From assembly GCF_000350525.1 (NCBI RefSeq), contig NZ_AOCN01000015.1, forward strand, positions 310,001-374,000: a stretch of 64,000 nt of DNA. Direction: 5' to 3'. This document shows positions 40,538-49,946 of this stretch, piece after piece; the first letter of the stretch is position 1, and each line of letters opens with the position of its first letter. Under the pieces are notes generated by a model. It did no database searches, was not told the DNA's origin, and worked only from the letters and a program-made list of their open reading frames with translations. Origin of the DNA: Leucobacter salsicius M1-8 (lineage in GTDB: Bacteria; Actinomycetota; Actinomycetes; Actinomycetales; Microbacteriaceae). The translations under genes were made by a program, and so were the position numbers.

Positions 40538-41017
40538 CTACACGAGCCCGCGGTTGCGGCGGCGCACCGCGCGTGGCGGGCGGCCCCCGAGGAACGACTC
40601 GCTCGAGTCGACCACGAACCCCTGCGCCAGCGCCTCGCGGCCCACGAGCATGCGAAACACCATCTCCTCGCGGTCCGTGAGCGTCAGCTCAACCTCGATG
40701 TCGCGGCCCACTAAATTGAGCGTGGCGAGCACCACGGGGCGTGCTTCAGCGTGCCCCGACGAACTGCGCACGAGGCGCCGGTCGTGTACCGGCCGCTCGA
40801 CCCATACGGCGTCGTTCTCGTCTGCCTGCCACGGCTGCACCAGGAAGCGAACCCACGGCACGCCGTCACGCTCAAACTCGACGATCTCGGTGGCGTGCAG
40901 TGCAGACGTCTGTGCGCCAGTGTCGATCTTGGCCTTCACCCAGGGCACGCCGAGTCCCTCAAGGCGTACCCATTCCCGCCACCCCGTAAGGGTGCTTGAA
41001 TAGGGGAGTCCGTTCAC
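40538..41017 (-). CDS. RimK-associated aspartyl-protease-fold protein (Zn_protease family)
   Basis: 159 residues from GTG 41017. It has the family core VKAKIDTGAQTSALHA, an aspartic-protease-like Asp-Thr-Gly loop, and VGREALAQGFVVDSS near the end. Members are usually encoded beside rimK and include RimB, a protease that trims RimK-added glutamate tails on ribosomal protein S6. Divergent from rimK with only 25 bp between starts, so they probably share control. A longer frame to 41143 would overlap rimK and is rejected. Confidence 0.75.
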   Translation of the reverse strand: MNGLPYSSTLTGWREWVRLEGLGVPWVKAKIDTGAQTSALHATEIVEFERDGVPWVRFLVQPWQADENDAVWVERPVHDRRLVRSSSGHAEARPVVLATLNLVGRDIEVELTLTDREEMVFRMLVGREALAQGFVVDSSESFLGGRPPRAVRRRNRGLV

Positions 41018-41042
41018 ACTTCTATCTTGGCAGGTATTCACG

Positions 41043-42236
41043 GTGAAACTCGCGATTCTTTCGCGCGCCCCGCAGGCGTACTCGACCCAGCGACTCCTGG
41101 CCGCAGCCGAGCAGCGAGGGCACAAGGCACGCGTGTTGAACACGCTGCGGTTCTCGATCGACCTCGCAGGGGACGAACCCGACCTCGCTTATCGTGGCAA
41201 GCTGCTGAGCGATTACGACGCGATCCTGCCCCGCATTGGCAACTCCATCACCTACTTCGGTACGGCGGTGGTGCGCCAGTTCGAGCAGATGGATGTCTAT
41301 ACCCCCAACACTGCGAACGGCATTTCAAACTCGCGCGACAAGCTGCGCGCCATTCAGATCCTCTCGCGCCACAACATCGATATGCCCGCCACCGCGTTCG
41401 TGCGCAACCGCGCCGACGTGCGCCCCGCGATCGAGAGCGTCGGTGGCGCCCCCGTCGTCATCAAGCTCCTCGAGGGCACCCAGGGCATTGGCGTGATCCT
41501 CGCCCCGCAGGTCAAAGTCGCCGAGGCCATCATCGAGACGCTGCACTCCACGCGCCAGAACGTGCTGATTCAACGCTTTGTATCCGAGAGCCGCGGCAGA
41601 GACGTACGCGCGCTCGTGGTGGGCGACCGCGTGGTCGCCGCCATGCGCCGCACCGCCGCGGGAGACGAGTTTCGTTCCAACGTGCACCGTGGCGGAACCG
41701 TGGAGGCCGTCACCCTCGATCCGGCATATGAACAGGCCGCCGTGCGCGCCGCGCAGATCATGGGTCTGCGAGTTGCGGGCGTTGACATGCTCGAGGGGGA
41801 CGAGGGGCCGCTCGTCATGGAGGTCAACTCGTCGCCGGGGCTGCAGGGCGTCGAAGCCGCGACCGGGCTTGATGTCGCGGGCGCGATCATCGATTACATC
41901 GCGGGCCAGGTGAACTTTCCCGAGATCGATGTGCGTCAGCGGCTGTCGGTGTCGACGGGCTACGGGGTTGCCGAGCTCACGATGCACGGCTCAGAGCACG
42001 TAGGTAAGACGCTCGGTGACCTCGGGCTGTGGGATCGCGACGTCACTGTGCTCACGCTGCACCGCGGCGTGCAGGTGATTCCGAACCCGCGCAAGCATTT
42101 GGTACTCGAGGCTGAGGACCGCCTGCTGTGCTTCGGCAAGCTCGAGGAGATGCGCGGCATGATCCCCGAGAAGAAGCGCCGCCGGGCGCGCGTGCGCAAA
42201 CTGCCGCCCGAGGCGCAGGAGCTCGCCGAGGGCTAA
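41043..42236 (+). CDS. rimK: RimK-type ATP-grasp ligase with C-terminal TrkA-C-like domain
   Basis: 397 residues from GTG 41043. RimK-type ATP-grasp ligase that adds glutamates to a protein C-terminus: pre-ATP-grasp region (RIGNSITYFGTAVVRQFEQM), ATP-binding VVIKLLEGTQGIGV, and metal site EVNSSPGLQGVE. About 300 residues is the usual RimK length. Here about 95 more residues (HVGKTLGDLGLWDRDVTVLTLHRGVQVIPNPRKHLVLEAEDRLLCFG) look like a TrkA-C/RCK-C ligand-binding domain, implying allosteric control by a small molecule. Its partner protease is divergent. Confidence 0.85.
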   Translation: MKLAILSRAPQAYSTQRLLAAAEQRGHKARVLNTLRFSIDLAGDEPDLAYRGKLLSDYDAILPRIGNSITYFGTAVVRQFEQMDVYTPNTANGISNSRDKLRAIQILSRHNIDMPATAFVRNRADVRPAIESVGGAPVVIKLLEGTQGIGVILAPQVKVAEAIIETLHSTRQNVLIQRFVSESRGRDVRALVVGDRVVAAMRRTAAGDEFRSNVHRGGTVEAVTLDPAYEQAAVRAAQIMGLRVAGVDMLEGDEGPLVMEVNSSPGLQGVEAATGLDVAGAIIDYIAGQVNFPEIDVRQRLSVSTGYGVAELTMHGSEHVGKTLGDLGLWDRDVTVLTLHRGVQVIPNPRKHLVLEAEDRLLCFGKLEEMRGMIPEKKRRRARVRKLPPEAQELAEG

Positions 42237-42273
42237 CTCGGCGAGCTCCTGCGGTAGTGTCTTGCCGCGAGCG

Positions 42274-44178
42274 TTAGCGCGTGGCCTGGTTTCTGCGCCG
42301 GATCGCTGCGGCGCCGAGCGCCAACGCGCCGAGCAGCAAAGCCGCACCGGCAGCGAGGCCCAGTGGCGCGACGCTCGGGCCACCGGTGTTGACGAGCGCC
42401 TTGGCCGGTTCACCACCGGGCGTCGGTGTCGTCTCGGGCGGCATTGGCTTGCGCTGACCGTACACCGTGAACTCCAGCGTAGTTGGGGCCGACGAGACCT
42501 TGTTCGCCGTCTGTGTGGCCGCGAGCTCCATTTTGACTGACCCATTATCATCCGCGCCCAATGGTTCCAGGTCGACAGACCATGTCCCGTTTTGTACCGT
42601 TGCGGTGTAAGTCACATCGGGCTGGGTGCGGTTCGCCGGTGCGCCTGACGTTCCGGGGAGGGCGATTGCGAGGGTCGTGAGCGCTACTTCGACCGTTGCG
42701 CCCTCGATGCCGGTGCCCGAGACACTCTTCGGTGTTGCGCCGTCCTTGAAGGTCTCACCGTTCGTGATCGATGTGACAGTGGGGGCGGGGGGAGCGACGG
42801 TGACGGTCGCCGCAGTGGGCACCGATTGGCTCATGCCATTGGTGGCGGTGAAGGTGTAGTCGTAGACGCCTGCCGCGGGGGTGGGCACGGTGGCGACGCC
42901 GTCGACCGGGGTGAGGGCGGTCTCTTGGCCGTTCAGGGCCACTGTGAGCCCGGTAGCGTTTGTCGGCACTGTAACGGCGATGCCGTCGCCCATGGTCGCG
43001 TTGTTCGTGCCGGTGGTGGGGGCGGCGATGTCGAGCGCGACTTCGTAGCCACCCGTGGCGGGCAGTGAGTCCTGCAGCAGCGAGGACCACAAAAACGGGC
43101 CGCCCCACACGTCTGCGGCAACACCGCTCACGACGCCTACCGCCGTGGTGCCTTGCACCACGGAGCCGCCGGAGTCTCCAGGAATTGCGTACGTTCCGCT
43201 GGAGAACCCGTGTACCCAACGGCCACTCACCTGAATCCAGCCATCGAGGATGTCGATCGGCCGTACGGTTCCCGCTTCGTGGCCCGTCGTGCGGCCGCTG
43301 CGGGCAATGGGCCCGAGCTGGGGCAGCCCGACGCGCTCCACCTTGGTCGTGCTCTCGGCAAGGGAACCGGGCGTCAGGCCGGGCGTAGTCCAGTCGGTGA
43401 CTTCTGGCAGCAGATTCCAGTCTTCGTCCTCGTCGACATCGATCACTGCGATATCGATCGAATCAGCATCTCCGTTTGTTCCGGTGGTGCCGCCCACGCC
43501 GCCATACTGCGCAAACCCGAACCAGCCAATGAGGGGGAGACCCGGGTCGGGCACTGTTCCGGGGCCGCCAGCAGCGGGCTCTTCCTGGGGCGTAACGGCA
43601 ACTGCAAGGGTGTCTTCCGGGCCACTCATGCAGTGACCAGCTGTGATGAAGGCGGGCTTGCGAGAGGGGCTCCACGCGGCGAAACCGAGTGAACAGTATC
43701 CCGTTGTCCCGGTGCTGGTGTTGGCGGCGAGATACCCTGCGCCGCCGACGAGATCGTTAGCTGCGACGGCGTTGACGGGACCTTCCAGCTGGAGTGTGGT
43801 GATCTCGTCGTGCTCACCATGGGAGTCTGCGAAGTCTTCGATTGCTGCCTGCCCCGCTGGCGAATCGATGTCGCCGCCGGTCGTCACGACAACGGTCTCG
43901 CCCGCGGCGTTCACACCCACACCCACGAGGTCGATGCCCGCGGCCTCGAACGCCTGCTCGTCGGCCTGCGACGGCGGTGCCGACTCGTCAGCAGGGTTCT
44001 CCGTCTCGGGTTGTTCGATAGTGGCTGTGCCGGGGTCGTCGGTGAGCTGTGCCACCGCGGAGGGCGGGGCTTCCTCCGCAAACGCGGGAGAGGATGCGCT
44101 TGCACCACCGAGCGCGATCGCGAGCGTAGCGCCGATCGCGAGTGGTTTGCGAAACAGCAAGGCAGAACGGTGCAGCAT
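42274..44178 (-). CDS. wall-anchored S1 serine protease (streptogrisin-like)
   Basis: 634 residues. Signal peptide to about 35, a propeptide-like region to about 135, then a chymotrypsin-fold protease with His182 (FITAGHCMSG), Asp242 (SIDIAVIDVDED) and Ser337 (GDSGGSV), plus the ARSGRTTGHEAG stretch typical of streptogrisin-type enzymes. Two Ig-like repeats follow (about 420-580). It ends in the sorting signal LVNTG, a hydrophobic helix and RRRNQATR. LVNTG suits the same non-classical sortase class as the element's LTQTG protein. ATG 44178 is chosen at the signal peptide. Confidence 0.85.
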   Translation of the reverse strand: MLHRSALLFRKPLAIGATLAIALGGASASSPAFAEEAPPSAVAQLTDDPGTATIEQPETENPADESAPPSQADEQAFEAAGIDLVGVGVNAAGETVVVTTGGDIDSPAGQAAIEDFADSHGEHDEITTLQLEGPVNAVAANDLVGGAGYLAANTSTGTTGYCSLGFAAWSPSRKPAFITAGHCMSGPEDTLAVAVTPQEEPAAGGPGTVPDPGLPLIGWFGFAQYGGVGGTTGTNGDADSIDIAVIDVDEDEDWNLLPEVTDWTTPGLTPGSLAESTTKVERVGLPQLGPIARSGRTTGHEAGTVRPIDILDGWIQVSGRWVHGFSSGTYAIPGDSGGSVVQGTTAVGVVSGVAADVWGGPFLWSSLLQDSLPATGGYEVALDIAAPTTGTNNATMGDGIAVTVPTNATGLTVALNGQETALTPVDGVATVPTPAAGVYDYTFTATNGMSQSVPTAATVTVAPPAPTVTSITNGETFKDGATPKSVSGTGIEGATVEVALTTLAIALPGTSGAPANRTQPDVTYTATVQNGTWSVDLEPLGADDNGSVKMELAATQTANKVSSAPTTLEFTVYGQRKPMPPETTPTPGGEPAKALVNTGGPSVAPLGLAAGAALLLGALALGAAAIRRRNQATR

Positions 44179-44345
44179 AACGAGGGCCCCCAATGTCGAT
44201 GCGCGCGAAGCGCGGCGGTGCGTCACTATCGTGGCGCCAGAAATCGCCACACACCGAATAAACGTAGCGTGAACTTGGTCAGGGGGCAAGATTTTGGAAG
44301 CCAGAACCGCGCCGCCCACACAGCGGACCGGACTACGCTGTGCAT

Positions 44346-44666
44346 ATGTCCAATGCCCAGAGCGAACCGCTGATCGGGCGGTGGGAGTCGAACGAGCCTG
44401 GCAACCCGCATCTCGAGTTCACGGTAGACGGCGCAGTGACGGGCAGCGACGGCTGCAATGGCATCTTCTCGACCTATGCCGCTACTGACGATGGGGCGGT
44501 CATCGGGATGTTTGTATCGACGTTGAAGGCCTGCTTCGGCGTCGACGATTGGTTGCGCGGCGTCCACAGCGTGCGTTTGCAGGGCGACACCCTGGTCGTG
44601 TGTGACCGGTCGGGCACCCGGATCGGCGAGCTGCGGCGCGCGATTACGGAGCAACTGCCGGGCTAG
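44346..44666 (+). CDS. META-domain protein (HslJ-like)
   Basis: 106 residues with the META fold signature EFTVDGAVTGSDGCNGIFSTY and a Cys in TLKACFG. HslJ/META proteins are small envelope or heat-shock-linked proteins; no signal peptide is seen here. Divergent from the protease gene, and its end overlaps the convergent lipid-kinase gene by 4 nt. Confidence 0.7.
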   Translation: MSNAQSEPLIGRWESNEPGNPHLEFTVDGAVTGSDGCNGIFSTYAATDDGAVIGMFVSTLKACFGVDDWLRGVHSVRLQGDTLVVCDRSGTRIGELRRAITEQLPG

Positions 44667-45622
44667 GCCCGCACCCGCAGTGCGCCGGGCAGGATCGTAG
44701 CCTCAAAGGAACTCACCTCGCCGACATCCTCGCCATCCACCTCGAAGGCGAGTGGCACCGGCAGCGACACGAGTACCCGTCGGGCGCGAAGGTGCGCCGT
44801 CGACTCTGAACTCTCGGCGGTGCTCGCACGGGTGAATAGCCGCTTGAGCCCGTTGTCCCAGGTCATGTTGCGCATGGTGTCGAGCCAGGCCACCGCACCG
44901 TCGGCGCGCAAAAGGAGCAGGTCGAGCTCGCCGTCATCGGGCCGGGCATCGGGGAGGAGCGTGACGCCACCCTGAATGCTGCCGCAATTGGCGACGAGCA
45001 GCGTGTGCGCCTGCTCCTGCACCGTCTCGCCTTCGTCTTGCGTGAATGCGAACTCGACGACCTCGGTGCCCGAGGCCGCTCGGCCCAGCGACTCTACGTA
45101 CGCGAGCCATCCGGCCTTGGCCTTCAACTCGTCGTCAGTCTCGACGATCATCTGAGCATCGATACCAAAGCCCACCATGACGACGAACCCGAGTTGCTGG
45201 GTGGCGCCATCAGAGGTGGTGAACTCCACCTGGCCCAGATCCAGCGGTGCGCCCTCGCTTCGCAGCGCAAGTTCAATGGCCGCACGCGGGCTACCCAGCG
45301 GCACCCCGAGGTTGCGCGCCAGCAGATTGCCGGTGCCCAGCGGCACAATGCCGAGGTCGGCCTTGGGGGATCCGGATCCGCCTAGGTATTCAGCCACCGC
45401 GCGCACCGTGCCGTCGCCGCCCGCAGCGATCACAAGGGTGCAGCCGTGCTCGACGGCGGAGGCTGCGGCGCCCCGGCCCGGGTCGTCCACCGCGGTCTCG
45501 AACCAGAGCACCTCGCGTGAGGCATCGCCAGCCGTGCCGGCGAGCGCCTCGTCGAACGCGGCGCCCAGCTCACCCTTGTCGGTCTTCGATGGGTTCCAAA
45601 CGATTCCGATTGCGTTGCTCAT
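44663..45622 (-). CDS. diacylglycerol/lipid kinase family protein
   Basis: 319 residues. N-terminal DAGK catalytic domain with VIAAGGDGTVRAVAEYL and PLGTGNLLARNLG, the nucleotide-binding signature of the DgkB/YegS group, which phosphorylates diacylglycerol or related lipids at the membrane. The C-terminal beta domain includes LPVPLAFEVDGEDVG, typical of the family. Substrate not provable by sequence. Confidence 0.85.
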   Translation of the reverse strand: MSNAIGIVWNPSKTDKGELGAAFDEALAGTAGDASREVLWFETAVDDPGRGAAASAVEHGCTLVIAAGGDGTVRAVAEYLGGSGSPKADLGIVPLGTGNLLARNLGVPLGSPRAAIELALRSEGAPLDLGQVEFTTSDGATQQLGFVVMVGFGIDAQMIVETDDELKAKAGWLAYVESLGRAASGTEVVEFAFTQDEGETVQEQAHTLLVANCGSIQGGVTLLPDARPDDGELDLLLLRADGAVAWLDTMRNMTWDNGLKRLFTRASTAESSESTAHLRARRVLVSLPVPLAFEVDGEDVGEVSSFEATILPGALRVRA

Positions 45623-45723
45623 GAAGGGGACTCCCTAGGGCGAGGATGTGCCTGCGGTCTGAGGTCGTGCGCTGCCGATTCAACGCGACCAACACGGGAA
45701 CGGGCTGTGAACCGCGAAGCGGC

Positions 45724-46311
45724 TTAGAGCGCAGCGAGCAATGACTTCCAGTAGGCCCGCCACTCCTCGATTTCTTCGCCCGTAGGCATGCCGTCGTGGT
45801 TGACGCCGAGAGTTACCTTGTCGTCGCCCTTGGGAGTAGCCGACACCTCTACCCGGCCGGCACCCTCGAGGTCGAACCGCCAAAACGATCGCTTCTCGGT
45901 GCGCGAGGGTCGCGGCTTTAACACGGCACATCCGCGGTGCTCGGCGGCGTCACCGTGAGCGGCGACCCACGCGGCAATCGCAGCGTCGCGGTCGAGGGGC
46001 ATCGTGCGGCTCGCGCTCACACGAAACAGGCCGTCGGATCCCTGCCCGGGCACGCGCAGGCCGGAGTGCTGCTCGAATGCGATCGCGATTCCCTGCGCCC
46101 ACCAATCGGGGCTCTGCAGCGCATCGGGGACATGATCGCGAGCAATCTTCGCGATCTGTGCGTGCGTGAGGTGTACGGCGTCGTGTGCGGTGAAAATCTC
46201 GAGCCAGCTCGCCCAGTCGCGCTCCGTCGCGCGCTCAATCCCGGGCACGCTGGTGGCACGCGTCGTGTTTGTCGCTGGTTCACGGGCTGCGTCGCTCGTT
46301 GAAATCGTCAT
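45724..46311 (-). CDS. conserved hypothetical protein
   Basis: 195 residues. Residues 30-75 (RDWASWLEIFTAHDAVHLTHAQIAKIARDHVPD) resemble DUF4287-like helical modules, and the C-terminal half (FRVSASRTMPL ... GRVEVSATPKGDDKVTLGVNHDGMPTGEEIEEWRAYWKSLLAAL) looks like a SRPBCC/START-type ligand-binding fold. No catalytic motif. Cytoplasmic. The domain calls are tentative. Confidence 0.6.
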   Translation of the reverse strand: MTISTSDAAREPATNTTRATSVPGIERATERDWASWLEIFTAHDAVHLTHAQIAKIARDHVPDALQSPDWWAQGIAIAFEQHSGLRVPGQGSDGLFRVSASRTMPLDRDAAIAAWVAAHGDAAEHRGCAVLKPRPSRTEKRSFWRFDLEGAGRVEVSATPKGDDKVTLGVNHDGMPTGEEIEEWRAYWKSLLAAL

Positions 46312-46375
46312 GAAGAGCCTCCCTTGCTCGTGTCCGTAATACTAACGGGCACATCAGACATGCTTGAATGGGGTC

Positions 46376-48091
46376 ATGCTGACGCGAGGCGCCTTAGGTG
46401 GGCGGCATCAAGGCCATGATCCGGATCATTCTCACGCGCCCGCAGTGGGTGAGCCGAAAGTCAGTGCCGCGCGAGAATCGCGCCGTTACACCGAGGTCGA
46501 GGCGTCGCAGCACCGCCCGCCCGCCGGGGCGCTGCCTGAGCCCGTCGAGAACGGGGCGGCCGCGGGGCGCCGCGATCCACTTGAATACCGCATCGACCTC
46601 GAGCGGATTCGATTCTCGTCATACTTCGCTCGACTGTCGGACGTGACGCAGGTGATGCCGCAGTCGGGCGTGGGGCCCGTGATGCACAACCGGCTCACGC
46701 ACTCGCTTAAGGTCAGCGCGGTAGCCCGGGTCATCGCCTCAAATCTGGCGGGGCACGAGGCCGCGCACGTCGCGTTCACGCGAGGAGAGGCGGCGGCTGA
46801 CGACGAAACCGGCGCGATGATTGCGCGCCTCGGCGGCTGCGACACGATCGTGGCACAGGCCGCGGCGCACGCGCACGACCTCGGCCACCCGCCGTTTGGG
46901 CACCTGGGGGAGCGGGTGCTCGACCGCGTGGCTCGCGAGCAGCTCGGGCTCGCGGAGGGGTTTGAGGGCAACGCCCAGAGCTTTCGCATTCTCACCAAGC
47001 TCGACACATTGGGCCGCCAGTTTCCGGGTCTCAACCTCACGGCGGCGAGCCGGGCCGCGACCCTCAAGTACCCGTGGACGCGGGGCGAGTGGGCCGCCCC
47101 CGCCAACGGCCTCGCGGCAGATGCGCACCCCGTGCCCGCCTCTGAACGCCCCCGAGGGGTGGGCGGAGACGCGCTGAACGGCGCCGAGAAGTTCTCGGCC
47201 TACGCGCTCGAGGCCGACGAGATGGACGAAGTGCTGGCCGCTTTTCCCCGCATCGCGCGCGGCATGCAGACCGTTGAGTGCGCGGTCATGGACCTCGCCG
47301 ACGACATCGCCTACGCCGTGCACGACCTCGACGACTTCACCCGGGCCGGTGTGCTGCAGCAGGCCGCTGTCGCCGGCGAACTGCGGGCCTGGCTGGCTGG
47401 ATCGCGTGAGCTCGCCGAGGAACACCGCGGCGAACTCGCGGCGAGCTGGCGCACGCCGGGCCACGCGCTCGAGCTGCTGTGGCGGCGCCTGAGCGAGAAG
47501 GATGGCTGGATCGCAGACCGCGGGGCCTTTTCAGCCGCGGTGCTGCGGGTACGCGATGAGCTGGGTGAGGGGCTGCTCGCGGTGCCCTACGACGGCGGCA
47601 TCGATTCAGAGCGCGCGGTGTCTGAATTCACGCGACGTTGGATCGATCACCTGCGCACCTCCATCGTCGTCGAAGAGCAGCCGCACGTGCGCAGCGGGCC
47701 CGTGCGGCTCAACCAGCAGGCCTGGCACGAGGTCGCCGTGCTCAAGTTCGTGCACGCCCACTTCGTGCTCGAGCGGCCCGAGCTCGCCCAGCCGCAGCGT
47801 GGCATGGCACGCATCGTGAGCCAGCTCACGCTCGGCTTCGACGACTGGCTCGCCGACCCCGACGACGCGGGCCGCGCGCCCCGCCGCCTCACCGAATGGG
47901 TGGCCGAGTCAACTGAGGCGACGTTTGCGCTTCGTCAGGCGCGGCCCGAGCTGCTGCTGGGGGACACGAGCGACGCGGGGCTGTGGCGGCAGGGGCGTGC
48001 ACGCGCGATTCTCGACTACGTGGCCTCGCTGAGCGACCAGCAGGCGGTAGCCGCACACCGCAGCATGCTGGGCGGCGAAATCACGGGGTAG
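46376..48091 (+). CDS. dgt: deoxyguanosinetriphosphate triphosphohydrolase-like protein
   Basis: 571 residues from ATG 46376, an HD-domain dNTPase. Metal and catalytic residues are visible in MHNRLTHSLKVS, AHAHDLGHPPFGHLGE (the HD pair) and EGNAQSFRIL, then MDLADDIAYAVHDLDDF. It hydrolyses dGTP to deoxyguanosine and triphosphate, controlling nucleotide pools. The length is longer than the short bacterial type and resembles the hexameric actinobacterial type. Weak ribosome site. Confidence 0.85.
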   Translation: MLTRGALGGRHQGHDPDHSHAPAVGEPKVSAARESRRYTEVEASQHRPPAGALPEPVENGAAAGRRDPLEYRIDLERIRFSSYFARLSDVTQVMPQSGVGPVMHNRLTHSLKVSAVARVIASNLAGHEAAHVAFTRGEAAADDETGAMIARLGGCDTIVAQAAAHAHDLGHPPFGHLGERVLDRVAREQLGLAEGFEGNAQSFRILTKLDTLGRQFPGLNLTAASRAATLKYPWTRGEWAAPANGLAADAHPVPASERPRGVGGDALNGAEKFSAYALEADEMDEVLAAFPRIARGMQTVECAVMDLADDIAYAVHDLDDFTRAGVLQQAAVAGELRAWLAGSRELAEEHRGELAASWRTPGHALELLWRRLSEKDGWIADRGAFSAAVLRVRDELGEGLLAVPYDGGIDSERAVSEFTRRWIDHLRTSIVVEEQPHVRSGPVRLNQQAWHEVAVLKFVHAHFVLERPELAQPQRGMARIVSQLTLGFDDWLADPDDAGRAPRRLTEWVAESTEATFALRQARPELLLGDTSDAGLWRQGRARAILDYVASLSDQQAVAAHRSMLGGEITG

Positions 48092-48121
48092 GCATCGGCC
48101 CGCTGCGCTACCGTAGAACAC

Positions 48122-48757
48122 GTGAGTGAAGAACAGACAGCAGCAGGCCTCATCGCAGAACTGATCGAAGTGGGCCGCGACGCCGTGAACCGCGGCCTCG
48201 TGCTCGCCAGCGCGGGCAACCTCTCGGTGCGCATCAGCGAAACTGAGTTTGCAGTGTCGGGCAGCGGCACCTGGCTGGACCAGCTCACGCAGGACGACTT
48301 CGCGGTCCTTTCGCTGGATCCCGCGGAGACCGGGGCCATTCGGGACGGCGGCGCCAAGCCCTCGAGCGAGTGGAAACTGCACCACCGCGCGTACCTCGCC
48401 CGCCCCGACATCACGTGCGTGCTGCATCTGCACCCGCGCACCGCGGTCGTCATGGCGAGTCTCGACAAGCCTGTGCGGCTGCTCACGCTCGACCATGCCT
48501 ACTACGTCGGCTCGATCGGGGTCACGCCGTTTTATCACAACGGCACCGACGAGCTCGCAGATACCGCAGCCGAGGCACTGCGCGAACACAACTGCGTCAT
48601 CATGCAGCACCATGGCTGCTCGGTCGTCGCCGACTCGGTGAGCATGGCCTACCGTCGCGCGCTCAACCTCGAGGACGCCGCGCAGGCCACCGCGCTCGCG
48701 CTGCAGCTGGGCGACACCGACACGGTGTTCCCCGCGGGCGACGCAACGCACGCGTAA
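48122..48757 (+). CDS. class II aldolase/adducin family protein
   Basis: 211 residues from GTG 48122. Zinc-aldolase fold with NRGLVLASAGNLSVRIS, the metal-binding HLHPRTAVV pair, and CVIMQHHG near 155. The family includes fuculose- and ribulose-phosphate aldolases that cleave sugar phosphates; substrate unknown here. It begins 31 nt after dgt, so co-transcription is likely. Confidence 0.8.
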   Translation: MSEEQTAAGLIAELIEVGRDAVNRGLVLASAGNLSVRISETEFAVSGSGTWLDQLTQDDFAVLSLDPAETGAIRDGGAKPSSEWKLHHRAYLARPDITCVLHLHPRTAVVMASLDKPVRLLTLDHAYYVGSIGVTPFYHNGTDELADTAAEALREHNCVIMQHHGCSVVADSVSMAYRRALNLEDAAQATALALQLGDTDTVFPAGDATHA

Positions 48758-48768
48758 TCGGGCCCGGG

Positions 48769-49467
48769 CTATGGCTGCACGGGGAATTCTTGATCCGGAT
48801 CCCACGGCCGCGCCCAGCCCAGCTCATCGAACAGGGTCGCGAGCAGGATCCCGGTAAACCCCCACACGATGTGGCCCCCCAGCCGGGGCGCGAGCCTGAA
48901 CGCGTCACCCCGGTGCGTGATCGCGGGCCCGGTGGCCGACTTACGCCTGAGCACCGACGTGCCGCGGGCCGCCGGGGCCAGCAGCTCGGCAACGGGCGCG
49001 CGAAACACATCGACTGACTCGGTGCGATCTGCGGACACTTCGCTGGGCGCGTGCCACCAGCCCACGACCGGGGTGACGCGGTTGTTGCTCACCGGCAGGT
49101 GGATCTCGGGTAGCTCGCCGAGCACCTCGACACCCGTCGGGTCGAGCCCGGTTTCCTCCTGCGCCTCGCGCAGCGCGGTCGCCGCAGAGTCGGCATCACC
49201 GGGCTCCCACCCTCCGCCGGGAAATGCGATCTGGCCGGCGTGGTGACGCATGCCGGTCGCACGCCGGGTGAGCAGCACGTCGAGTTCGGGCGCGACCGTG
49301 TACGGGGCGTGGGCGGGAACCTGATCGAGCGCACCGAACAGTATGAGCACCGCCGATCGACGTAGCGGGCGGTCGGCGAGCGGACCCTGGGGCTGAAAGT
49401 CGAGCGTCACGCCGCGAGCCATGAGCGCGCGCAGGTCGCGCAGCGCATCACCGGGAGTGGGGCTCAT
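48769..49467 (-). CDS. Nudix hydrolase (CoA pyrophosphatase-like)
   Basis: 232 residues from ATG 49467. Nudix box GGGWEPGDADSAATALREAQEETGL with the full G-x5-E-x7-RE-x2-EE-x-G pattern, preceded by a GQIAFPGG segment as in CoA pyrophosphatases (NudL/PCD1 group). It would cleave CoA or similar nucleoside diphosphate derivatives. Confidence 0.8.
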   Translation of the reverse strand: MSPTPGDALRDLRALMARGVTLDFQPQGPLADRPLRRSAVLILFGALDQVPAHAPYTVAPELDVLLTRRATGMRHHAGQIAFPGGGWEPGDADSAATALREAQEETGLDPTGVEVLGELPEIHLPVSNNRVTPVVGWWHAPSEVSADRTESVDVFRAPVAELLAPAARGTSVLRRKSATGPAITHRGDAFRLAPRLGGHIVWGFTGILLATLFDELGWARPWDPDQEFPVQP

Positions 49468-49496
49468 GCGGTTCAGCCTAGCGCGGGCGCAGCGAC

Positions 49497-49555
49497 GTAG
49501 CCCAGATACGCCTGACGTGGCCCGGATGCGCCTGACGTGGCCCGGATGCGCCGAA
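49497..49555. repeat. triple 20-bp direct repeat
   Basis: One diverged and two exact copies of CTGACGTGGCCCGGATGCGC follow one another upstream of the Nudix start. No coding explanation. Confidence 0.7.
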
Positions 49556-49601
49556 GGCCTGCGCTGCACGACTTGAACTCAAGCGAAGCAGCGCAGGCCT
49601 T
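49554..49601. terminator. hairpin terminator
   Basis: AAGGCCTGCGCTGC / GCAGCGCAGGCCTT around a 20-nt loop, at the 3' end of the carboxylase operon. Confidence 0.75.
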
Positions 49602-49625
49602 CAGTGAAGGACGCCTGGGGGTGGG

Positions 49626-49931
49626 CTACCCCTCGATCAGCAGGTCGCTGATGCCGTCGGGCACCCGCTGCGACCGAGCCCACGGCTCGCGCTCGCGGCG
49701 TTCGCGACGCTTCACGCGCTCGGTCTCCTCGGTGCGCACCTGGGTGAGCACCGAGATCACGGCCGCGCGCTCGGCGTCGGACACCTGCTTCGTGACGAAG
49801 CGAATGTCGTCGCCCGTGATCGTGTCGTCGGGCTCGCCGATCTCCTCCCGACGTGCCGCATCGCGTGCGGTCGCGTCGGGAGGCAGCAGGTCGGCTGGGG
49901 CCGGATCCGGAATCAAATTCTCGTCAGTCAT
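49626..49931 (-). CDS. acyl-CoA carboxylase epsilon subunit
   Basis: 101 residues, acidic N-terminal tail then a helical part: DDIRFVTKQVSDAERAAVISVLTQV, and the REPWARSQ end typical of the actinobacterial epsilon subunit (AccE/PccX), which stabilises the beta subunit complex. It starts 15 bp downstream of the beta subunit gene. Confidence 0.85.
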   Translation of the reverse strand: MTDENLIPDPAPADLLPPDATARDAARREEIGEPDDTITGDDIRFVTKQVSDAERAAVISVLTQVRTEETERVKRRERREREPWARSQRVPDGISDLLIEG

Positions 49932-49946
49932 GGTGCGCTCCCTGCC

